From Chitinophagaceae bacterium (lineage in GTDB: Bacteria > Bacteroidota > Bacteroidia > Chitinophagales > Chitinophagaceae): a stretch of DNA of 13,066 bases. The notes below the pieces were generated by a model. That model was given only the letters and a program-made list of their open reading frames with translations, ran no database searches and had not been told where the DNA came from. Where the stretch lies: assembly GCA_018061385.1 (NCBI GenBank), contig JAGOUF010000020.1, positions 1-13,066 on the forward strand, written 5' to 3'. Within the stretch, counting starts at the first letter, position 1. Every line of letters starts with the position of its first letter. Made by a program: the position numbers and the translations under genes. Shown here piece after piece: positions 7,332 to 13,066 of this stretch.

Positions 7332-7955
7332 ATGATTATTAAAACAGCTAAATATATTATATCGTCTCCAACGTACGATGTATGCCCAGAACCCAACAAA
7401 CCAGAATATGCATTTATAGGAAGAAGCAATGTTGGAAAATCTTCGTTAATAAATATGTTGGTGAATCAAAAAAACTTAGCCAAAACTTCTGGTACGCCAG
7501 GTAAAACCCAATTAATCAATCATTTTATTATAAACGATAAATGGTATATAGTTGATTTGCCTGGTTATGGCTATGCCAAACGTTCTCAAAATGATAGAAA
7601 TAGATGGGAACAAATGATTGAACACTACTTTAAAAAAAGAGCTAATTTGGTAAACGTGTTTGTGTTAATTGATGCACGTCATGCTCCACAAAAAAACGAT
7701 TTAGAGTTTGTAAATCAATTGGGCCGTTGGGAAGTTCCTTTTACATTGGTATTTACAAAAGCCGATAAAGAAAAACCTGGCGTTGTAAAAAGAAACGAAC
7801 AATTGTTCTTAGATAAAATGAGAGAAACTTGGCAATTTTTACCACAAAGTTTTGTTACAAGTGCTGAGAAAAAAACTGGTAGAGAGGAGATATTGCAATT
7901 TATTTTCAATTGCAATATTCGTATAAACGAAGAAGCAACAGGTGAACAATTCTAA
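7332..7955 (+). CDS. engB: Ribosome biogenesis GTPase EngB (YsxC/YihA)
   Basis: EngB is a small TRAFAC-class GTPase needed for assembly of the large ribosomal subunit, and usually essential. The 207-residue protein shows the full set of G motifs: G1 GRSNVGKSS (30-38), G2 region SGTPGKT (53-59), G3 DLPGYGYAK (75-83), G4 TKAD (142-145) and G5 SAEKKTG (177-183). DLPGYGYA and SGTPGKTQ are particular to this subfamily. The start at 7332 gives the expected short N-terminus before the first beta strand. The receptor gene ends 29 nt upstream and the amidohydrolase starts 28 nt downstream. The perfect -7 box just before the ATG suggests its own promoter and a leaderless message. Confidence 0.97.
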   Translation: MIIKTAKYIISSPTYDVCPEPNKPEYAFIGRSNVGKSSLINMLVNQKNLAKTSGTPGKTQLINHFIINDKWYIVDLPGYGYAKRSQNDRNRWEQMIEHYFKKRANLVNVFVLIDARHAPQKNDLEFVNQLGRWEVPFTLVFTKADKEKPGVVKRNEQLFLDKMRETWQFLPQSFVTSAEKKTGREEILQFIFNCNIRINEEATGEQF

Positions 7956-7983
7956 CCCTTTCATTCACATTTACCCATTAACT

Positions 7984-9552
7984 ATGAGACATTTAAGCTT
8001 AGTTTTTTTGCTGTGTAGCTTTTTTGCAAAAGCACAACAAGCCGATATTTTAATTAAAAACGGAAAGTTGATAGATGGAACTGGCAACAGTTGGTACTAT
8101 GCAGATATTGCAATAAAAAATGGAAAAATTGTACAAATTGGTAAACTGCAAAACTATACTGCAACCAAAACAATTGATGCTACAGGTTTAATTGTAAGCC
8201 CTGGTTTTATTGATGTTCATACACATTTAGAAGACGATGAAAAAAGAAATCCTTTAGCTACCAATTTTATTTTAGATGGAGTTACAACTTGCATAACTGG
8301 CAACTGTGGTAGTAGCAATGTAAACATGCAACAATATTTTTCCTTTATAGATAGTCTTAAATTATCTATAAATGTAGCAGCATTAATTGGGCACAACGAT
8401 GTAAGAAAAGCTGTGATGGGAAGAGCAATGAGAGATCCCAATGAAAATGAAATGCAACAAATGGAAGCATTGGTATTGCAAGCCATGAAAGATGGGGCAG
8501 TAGGTTTATCTACAGGATTAATTTACATTCCTGGTACATACAGTAAAACAGAAGAAATTGTACGATTGGCAAAAGTTGCAGCTGCATACAATGGTGTTTA
8601 TGCTAGCCACATGAGAGATGAAGGCGATAGTGTTGTACAAGCAATTGAAGAAGCTTTGTATATTGGTAAAATGGCTAAAATGCCTGTTGAAATTTCTCAT
8701 TTTAAATTAAGTGGTCAACAAAATTGGGGAAGAAGTAAAGAAACAATTCCCATGATTATTAAAGCTAGAGAAGAAGGATTGGATGTAACCATAGATCAAT
8801 ATCCATATACTGCTAGCAGTACGTCTTTAAGTACATTGTTGCCAGATTGGGCGTTGGCAGATGGACAAGATAGCATTAATAAAAGGTTGAGCAATCCTTT
8901 GTTGAGAAAGCAAATCAAAACTCAAATGTTGGCTCGTTTAAAAAAGAGAAACTTAAAGCATTGGGGTTATGCAGTAATAGCATACTTCCGTCATGATACT
9001 TCTTATAATGGGAAAAGTGTAGAAGAAATTAATTTATTAAAAGGCAGAAAACATAAGGCACAAGAAGAGGCTGAAACCATTATGGATATGATGACACAAG
9101 GTGGAGCTTCTGCTGTTTTTCATGGTATGAGTGAAGATGATGTAAAGAACATTATGCGTTATCCGTTCAACATGTTTGCAAGCGATGCTTCAATACGTGT
9201 GTTTAATTCTGGCAACCCACACCCTAGAGGTTATGGTACAAATGCAAGGGTTTTGGCTAAATATGTTAGAGAAGAAAAAGTATTGAGTTTAGAAGAAGCT
9301 ATAAGAAGAATGACTAGTTTACCTGCACAAAAATATCAATTAAAAGATAGAGGCTTATTAAGAGAAGGATTTGCTGCAGATGTGTTGTTGTTTGATGAAA
9401 AAGAAGTAACAGATATGTCAACCTTTGTACAACCACACCAATATAGCAAAGGCTTTAAATATGTATTGGTAAATGGAATTGTAACTGTAGAAAATGGAGA
9501 ACATACTGGTGTAAGAGCAGGCAAAAGTTTAAGAAAGCAAGTAAGTAACTAA
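7984..9552 (+). CDS. Exported N-acyl-D-amino-acid deacylase-like amidohydrolase
   Basis: The protein has 522 residues and belongs to the metal-dependent amidohydrolase superfamily, D-aminoacylase branch, whose members remove acyl groups from N-acyl-D-amino acids. Residues 1-18 (RHLSLVFLLCSFFAKAQ) form a signal peptide, so it should act in the periplasm. Metal and catalytic candidates are H79 and H81 (GFIDVHTH), C108 (GNCG, a metal-ligand cysteine typical of this branch), H209 (ASHMRDE), H239 (EISHFK) and D401 (FASDAS). GLSTGLIYIPG and IDQYPYTAS also fit the branch. Substrate cannot be told from sequence; other acylated amino acids or peptides are possible. I chose the ATG at 7984; a GTG at 7942 would overlap engB and bury the signal peptide. 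It follows engB by 28 nt, and its stop overlaps the zapA stop on the other strand. Confidence 0.88.
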   Translation: MRHLSLVFLLCSFFAKAQQADILIKNGKLIDGTGNSWYYADIAIKNGKIVQIGKLQNYTATKTIDATGLIVSPGFIDVHTHLEDDEKRNPLATNFILDGVTTCITGNCGSSNVNMQQYFSFIDSLKLSINVAALIGHNDVRKAVMGRAMRDPNENEMQQMEALVLQAMKDGAVGLSTGLIYIPGTYSKTEEIVRLAKVAAAYNGVYASHMRDEGDSVVQAIEEALYIGKMAKMPVEISHFKLSGQQNWGRSKETIPMIIKAREEGLDVTIDQYPYTASSTSLSTLLPDWALADGQDSINKRLSNPLLRKQIKTQMLARLKKRNLKHWGYAVIAYFRHDTSYNGKSVEEINLLKGRKHKAQEEAETIMDMMTQGGASAVFHGMSEDDVKNIMRYPFNMFASDASIRVFNSGNPHPRGYGTNARVLAKYVREEKVLSLEEAIRRMTSLPAQKYQLKDRGLLREGFAADVLLFDEKEVTDMSTFVQPHQYSKGFKYVLVNGIVTVENGEHTGVRAGKSLRKQVSN

Positions 9553-9857
9553 GCTTCTGTGCTTTCAATATCTTCTAATACTTTGTTTAATTGTGCTTCA
9601 AAAGCTTGCAATTTTTTTGAAGTTTCGTCAAGCTGAATCATAGATTCCCCTGTTTTATTTTGTTCAGTTGCAAACCATAACAAAGCCATGCTTACATAAT
9701 CTTGCATATCTTTTCCTGCAAAATTTTCTTTGTATTCAAAAATTTTATCGTTAATTAGTTTCACCGTTTTTCTAATTAATTCCTCTTCAATAGGTTCAAT
9801 TTTTAAACGATAACTTCTATCGGCAATTACAATATTGGCAGGAATTAGTTCTGACAT
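9549..9857 (-). CDS. zapA: Cell division protein ZapA
   Basis: ZapA bundles FtsZ filaments at the division site. The 102-residue protein has the family layout: a short beta-rich head with IVIADRSYRLKIEP (9-22) and EEELIRKTVKLINDKI (25-40), then a long helix with DYVSMALLWFATE (53-65), and a C-terminal coiled-coil tail (about 72-98) for dimer and tetramer formation. It is the last gene of a leftward operon (pheT, coiled-coil protein, zapA), lying 20 nt after the coiled-coil gene. Its stop codon overlaps the stop of the convergent amidohydrolase gene (CTAA at 9549-9552), and no terminator hairpin is visible between them. Confidence 0.88.
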   Translation of the reverse strand: MSELIPANIVIADRSYRLKIEPIEEELIRKTVKLINDKIFEYKENFAGKDMQDYVSMALLWFATEQNKTGESMIQLDETSKKLQAFEAQLNKVLEDIESTEA

Positions 9858-9877
9858 AAATAACTAGTTTAATGCAA

Positions 9878-10165
9878 TTATATACCAGCGTTTAACAACA
9901 ACAAACATTGATCTATTTCAAGCAAGTATTTATCAATTTGCTTTTGTAAGGCCACTTTATTGGTACTGTTCTTTTGTAAATCTGCTACAGTTGAAACATC
10001 TAAGCTATCAACAGCAATTGTATGATTGGCAGTATTTTTTAACTTTAAAATGGAAACTTCTTTTTTCAATTGTTCATTCTCTTTTTGCAACAACTTATAC
10101 TGCTTCAGCAATTGTTGAAGCTTTTGTTGTAAACCGTTTAGTTGTATAGTTATTGTTGCATCCAT
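9878..10165 (-). CDS. Small coiled-coil protein between pheT and zapA
   Basis: This 95-residue protein has no recognisable enzyme motif. Residues about 9-43 form a strong coiled coil (LQQKLQQLLKQYKLLQKENE and the following LKKEVSILKLKN). A polar linker (44-66) follows, and then a second helix (about 67-92) with KVALQKQIDKYLLEIDQCLLLLN. There is no signal peptide or membrane segment, so it should be cytosolic. It starts 18 nt after pheT and is followed by zapA after 20 nt. That position, its size and its shape make a cell-division partner of ZapA/FtsZ, loosely like ZapB, a reasonable guess, but sequence similarity to ZapB cannot be claimed. The ATG at 10165 is the only convenient start. Confidence 0.8.
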   Translation of the reverse strand: MDATITIQLNGLQQKLQQLLKQYKLLQKENEQLKKEVSILKLKNTANHTIAVDSLDVSTVADLQKNSTNKVALQKQIDKYLLEIDQCLLLLNAGI

Positions 10166-10183
10166 TAATAAACAATCAAAATA

Positions 10184-12607
10184 TTATTTTCTTATTTCGG
10201 CTGATAATTCATTTTCAAATTGCTGAACTAATTTATTCATCATGCCATCAATTTCCTTATCTGTCAATGTTTTTTCTTCATCCAAAAAAGTAAAATTAAC
10301 TGCCATCGATTTCTTATCAGCTCCTAATTTTTCACTTTCAAAAACATCAAATAAACGTACTTGCTGCAGTTTGTTCAACTTAGTTTTTTGAATAGTTGCT
10401 TCAATTGCATCAAACGAAATATTTTTATTTACTACCATTGCTAAATCTCTTTGTATGGTAGGAAACTTAGTTACTTCTTTATAAGAAATTTTATTGTTGG
10501 TAACCAATTGTACTAAAGTAGTAAAATTAAAATCAATAAAGTAAACTGGTTGTTTAATATCAAATTGTTGCAACTTGGTTTTGCCAACTTCTACTATTGT
10601 GGCTACTTGTTTTTTATTGGCAATTACTTGAACAATTAAACCATTGCCTTCTTCTTTTTTAAACTCTATATTGCCAAATCCAACTAAGGCAACAATGCCT
10701 TGTGTAATGCCTTTGGTAGTATAAAAATTAAAAGCTTTACTTTTTTCGTTCCAAACATCATCGTGGTTTGCACCAGTTATGTATAAACACAAATGTTCTT
10801 GTTCTTTGTAATGCCCAACTGCTTTTGAGTGGTAGGTTTTACCAAATTCAAATAATTGTAAATTGTTATTTCTTCTATTTAAATTATACGCTAAACTTTC
10901 CAATCCTGTTTCTAACATACTTGGTCTAAGCACATCTAAATCGGCACTTAAATTGTTCATCATTTTAACCGATGTAGCCAAAACATCTTCTCCAAAATAT
11001 TTACTATTGGTAATTGAATTGGTGAAAATTTCATTGCAACCTTGTCCCACCAAATAGGTAGAAATTTTTTCTCTTAAACTTTCTTTGATGGCAATATCAT
11101 CAATGGCAGGAGAAATGGTAATACTTGTAGGAATTTCAATATTATCCAATCCATCTATACGTAAAACTTCTTCAACAATATCTGCAGGTAAACTAATATC
11201 TGGCTTATTGTATGGCACAGCAATTCTTAGTTCATCCATGCCCTCTTTAAGAACTTCAAAACCTAAACTGGTTAAAATTCTTTTAACTGCGTCTGGGTGA
11301 TAGTTTTTACCACTTAATTTTTTTAAGTAATGATACTTAATAGCAACTTGTGTTTTTTCTTTTGGAGAAGGGTACACATCAACTACTTCACTTGAAATTG
11401 TACCACCTGCAACTTCTTTAATTAACAATGCTGCACGTTTTAAAACATGTACAGTATTAGAAATATCAACACCTTTTTCAAAACGTGTTGCAGCATCTGT
11501 TCTTAATTCATGGTGAACAGAAGTTTTTCTTATACCAATTGCATCAAAGCAAGCACTCTCTAAAAATATTTGTGAGGTTGTATTTTTTACGCCACTTGTT
11601 AAGCCACCAAATACACCACCAATACACATTGGATTGCTTTGTGCATCGCAAATCATTAAATCTGTTGCTGTTAATTTTCTTTCTTTTTCGTCTAAAGATG
11701 TAAATAGAGTTCCGTCAGGAAGGGTTTTTACCAATACTTTATTACCTGCAATTTCCGCTGCATCAAAAGCATGTAAAGGTTGGCCAGTTTCGTGTAAAAT
11801 ATAGTTGGTAACATCCACAATATTGTTAATACTTCTTACACCAATAGCAGTAAGTTTATTTTTCAACCAATCAGGACTTTCTTTTACAGTTACACCACTA
11901 ATGCTTACACCTGCATAACGTGGGCAGGCTGCTGTATTTTCTACAGTAACTGTAATAGGTAAGCTATTGTTATCGGCTTTTAGCTGATTGGTGAAAATAT
12001 TTTTAACTTTTGTTTCTTTATTGTTGTGGTGTGTTAAGTAAGCACAAACATCTTTAGCAACACCGTAATGGCTCATAGCATCCATACGGTTGGGAGTTAA
12101 TCCAATTTCAAAAATTACATCATTGTAAGGTTTAAAATATTCGGCAGCCAAACTGCCCACTTTTGTATCGGTTGGTAAAACCATAATTCCATCGTGGTTT
12201 GTACCAATACCAATTTCATCTTCAGCACATATCATTCCATAACTTTCTACACCTCTAATTTTTGCAACCCTCATGGTTAAAGGCTCTCCACCAATTGGAT
12301 AAATGGTCGTTCCAACTGTTGCAACCACAACTTTTTGTCCTGCTGCAACATTGGCTGCCCCGCAAACAACTTGCAAATGTTCTACAGCTCCAATATTTAC
12401 AGAGGTTACTTTTAATTTATCGGCATTGGCATGTGGTTCGCAACTCAATACTTCACCAATTACCAATCCTTTTAATCCGCCTTTAATATTTTCATATTGT
12501 TCCATGCTTTCTACTTCTAAACCAATTGAGGTAAGAATTTTAGAAAGTCTTTCAGGTTCTATTGTTTCGGGCAAATAATCACTTAACCAATTGTAGCTTA
12601 TTGTCAT
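10184..12607 (-). CDS. pheT: Phenylalanine--tRNA ligase beta subunit
   Basis: PheT is the beta chain of the cytosolic alpha2beta2 enzyme that charges tRNA-Phe. The 807-residue length is that of a full-length bacterial PheT. Domains in order: N-terminal MTISYNWLSDYLP; an OB-fold tRNA-binding domain (about 42-155) with EPHANADKLKVTSVN and VVCGAANV; the B3/4 editing domain with RYAGVSISG, NIVDVTNY and PLHAFDA, then IGGVFGG; B5 (about 405-475, with DIVEEVLRIDGLDNI following); the inactive synthetase-like core; and a C-terminal FDX-ACB anticodon-binding domain (last ~100 residues) with KFPTIQRDLAMVV and EKTLTDKEID. No disruption is seen. pheS is not in the window. It is the first gene of the leftward pheT, coiled-coil, zapA operon. 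Confidence 0.97.
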   Translation of the reverse strand: MTISYNWLSDYLPETIEPERLSKILTSIGLEVESMEQYENIKGGLKGLVIGEVLSCEPHANADKLKVTSVNIGAVEHLQVVCGAANVAAGQKVVVATVGTTIYPIGGEPLTMRVAKIRGVESYGMICAEDEIGIGTNHDGIMVLPTDTKVGSLAAEYFKPYNDVIFEIGLTPNRMDAMSHYGVAKDVCAYLTHHNNKETKVKNIFTNQLKADNNSLPITVTVENTAACPRYAGVSISGVTVKESPDWLKNKLTAIGVRSINNIVDVTNYILHETGQPLHAFDAAEIAGNKVLVKTLPDGTLFTSLDEKERKLTATDLMICDAQSNPMCIGGVFGGLTSGVKNTTSQIFLESACFDAIGIRKTSVHHELRTDAATRFEKGVDISNTVHVLKRAALLIKEVAGGTISSEVVDVYPSPKEKTQVAIKYHYLKKLSGKNYHPDAVKRILTSLGFEVLKEGMDELRIAVPYNKPDISLPADIVEEVLRIDGLDNIEIPTSITISPAIDDIAIKESLREKISTYLVGQGCNEIFTNSITNSKYFGEDVLATSVKMMNNLSADLDVLRPSMLETGLESLAYNLNRRNNNLQLFEFGKTYHSKAVGHYKEQEHLCLYITGANHDDVWNEKSKAFNFYTTKGITQGIVALVGFGNIEFKKEEGNGLIVQVIANKKQVATIVEVGKTKLQQFDIKQPVYFIDFNFTTLVQLVTNNKISYKEVTKFPTIQRDLAMVVNKNISFDAIEATIQKTKLNKLQQVRLFDVFESEKLGADKKSMAVNFTFLDEEKTLTDKEIDGMMNKLVQQFENELSAEIRK

Positions 12608-12720
12608 ACTTTTTATCTTAAATATTGGCAGCGAAGATAATGTTTTAGCAAATGGATTTTAGTAGCAATTATTGGCCAATTGAATGGTTGTGTAAACAAA
12701 TATTCATATTGAATTGTATA

Positions 12721-12748
12721 TTTTTTGAGTGCCCGTTTTTTTGAGTGC
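12721..12748. repeat. Two direct copies of TTTTTTGAGTGC
   Basis: The 12-base string TTTTTTGAGTGC occurs at 12721-12732 and again at 12737-12748, a 16-base period. Because six of twelve bases are T in an AT-rich region, chance is possible, but the GAGTGC part is not expected twice. Confidence 0.5.
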
Positions 12749-12793
12749 AACACTTATTGTATATATGTTTTAAGAAAAAACATTGCTCAAAAA
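12738..12793. repeat. Nested inverted repeat upstream of pheT
   Basis: TTTTTGAG at 12738-12745, followed by a TG bulge and CAA (12748-12750), pairs with TTGCTCAAAAA (12783-12793). Inside it, TGTTTT (12766-12771) pairs with AAAACA (12777-12782). The inner hairpin abuts the right outer arm. The stems are AT-rich, so an RNA structure would be weak, and no T tract follows on the + strand. Confidence 0.4.
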
Positions 12794-12974
12794 TATACCT
12801 ATTTTTTATTGACGGAACTCCGCATTTTTTGCTATTTAATGTCATTATTTTATAAAAATGAGCATTTTTTAGCACCCTTTTAAGTACGTGTAAAAAGCCG
12901 AGACGAACCTTAAAAAATCAAAATTTCTTTCTACACATTGTGTGTGTATAAAACAACAATACCTACTAATAACT

Positions 12975-12993
12975 TTTGTATATTGTGTACAAA
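12975..12993. promoter_or_regulatory. Operator-like dyad TTTGTA-N7-TACAAA
   Basis: Perfect 6-bp arms TTTGTA (12975-12980) and TACAAA (12988-12993) surround TATTGTG. The left arm overlaps TAACTTTTG (12970-12978), a -7-like box with one extra T. The layout would suit a repressor site on a rightward promoter serving a gene beyond the window, but no regulator or target gene is visible. Confidence 0.3.
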
Positions 12994-13005
12994 CCATGTT
13001 TTTGA

Positions 13006-13055
13006 TGTGAATGAAGCCTTAAATGCTGTGAATTAAACTGTGAATTGATGTGAAA
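13006..13055. repeat. Irregular TGTGAAT repeats
   Basis: TGTGAAT occurs at 13006-13012, 13027-13033 and 13039-13045, with TGTGAAA at 13049-13055. Spacing is 21, 12 and 10 bases, so this is not a regular tandem array. It could be a cluster of protein-binding half-sites or the edge of a larger repeat cut off by the window end. Confidence 0.4.
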
Positions 13056-13066
13056 GAAAATTCAGC

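Larger units (their letters stand above)
12608..13066. other. Non-coding region upstream of pheT with short repeats
   Basis: These 459 bases hold no credible gene on either strand. A leftward reading frame of 68 codons (12669-12875) is low-complexity and rejected. The region is very AT-rich. It must contain the pheT promoter: on the minus strand TATCTTCG (12639 to 12632), 24 nt before the pheT ATG, is a one-mismatch -7 box, but no good -33 element accompanies it. Other contents are direct repeats at 12721-12748, a nested inverted repeat at 12738-12793, a dyad at 12975-12993 and TGTGAAT repeats at 13006-13055. It may also carry the start region of a gene to the right of the window. Confidence 0.6.

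Noticed and set aside
7942..7983. GTG start that would lengthen the amidohydrolase by 14 residues
   Set aside because: It overlaps the end of engB and would place 14 residues before a clear signal peptide that begins at the ATG at 7984.
12262..12578. Overlapping rightward frames antisense to the 5' part of pheT
   Set aside because: They are shadows of the conserved tRNA-binding domain of pheT, with no start signal and no motif.
12854..12869. AAAAATG-AG-CATTTTT as a terminator
   Set aside because: The stem is almost all A-T with a two-base loop, so it would not be stable, and no gene ends nearby.
12669..12875. Leftward 68-codon reading frame upstream of pheT
   Set aside because: It is low in complexity, shows no recognisable motif, runs through the inverted repeats and has no convincing start context.
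1..13066. CRISPR array, tRNA, rRNA or insertion sequence
   Set aside because: No regularly spaced repeats, no cloverleaf or rRNA segment and no transposase-like protein were found on either strand.

Overview
The window looks like a chromosomal segment of an AT-rich Bacteroidota bacterium. Three things point that way. The gene families are typical of the phylum: a DUF4783 lipoprotein-size exported protein, a SUI1-type initiation factor, a Haem_bd protein and a large TonB-dependent receptor. Ribosome binding sites are weak or absent. Several promoters resemble the Bacteroidota -33 TTG / -7 TAnnTTTG type. The Chitinophagaceae or a close relative is my best guess, but this rests on general protein style, not on a marker search. 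I see no tRNA, rRNA, CRISPR array, insertion sequence or phage gene.

Layout. Positions 1-60 hold the terminator of a gene left of the window, and rluE (23S rRNA pseudouridine synthase) starts right behind it. rluE converges on a leftward pair, nadC followed by a SUI1/YciH-family gene. A strong leftward terminator separates that pair from a leftward DUF4783 gene. From a divergent intergenic region at about 2369-2494 a rightward block begins: gpmI (glycolysis), a membrane-anchored CxxCH haem-binding-domain protein, an unrecognised membrane-anchored protein, a TonB-dependent receptor, engB (ribosome assembly GTPase) and an exported D-aminoacylase-like amidohydrolase. I see no terminator inside this block, and engB has its own promoter-like sequence. 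The block collides tail to tail (4-nt overlap) with a leftward operon: pheT, a small coiled-coil protein, then zapA. The last 459 bases, upstream of pheT, contain no credible gene but several short direct and inverted repeats.

How the genes fit together. Most are housekeeping genes: translation and ribosome function (rluE, SUI1, engB, pheT), NAD synthesis (nadC), glycolysis (gpmI) and cell division (zapA and perhaps the coiled-coil protein). The least ordinary part is 4028-7302. There a periplasm-facing haem-binding-domain protein, an unknown single-span protein with four C-terminal cysteines and a TonB-dependent receptor with FRxP/NPNL-type boxes lie together, suggesting a small haem or metal acquisition unit. 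A second notable pattern is that nadC, gpmI and engB each have a -7-like box ending exactly 4 nt before the ATG, which suggests leaderless or nearly leaderless mRNAs. I did not find a clear, large undescribed system.
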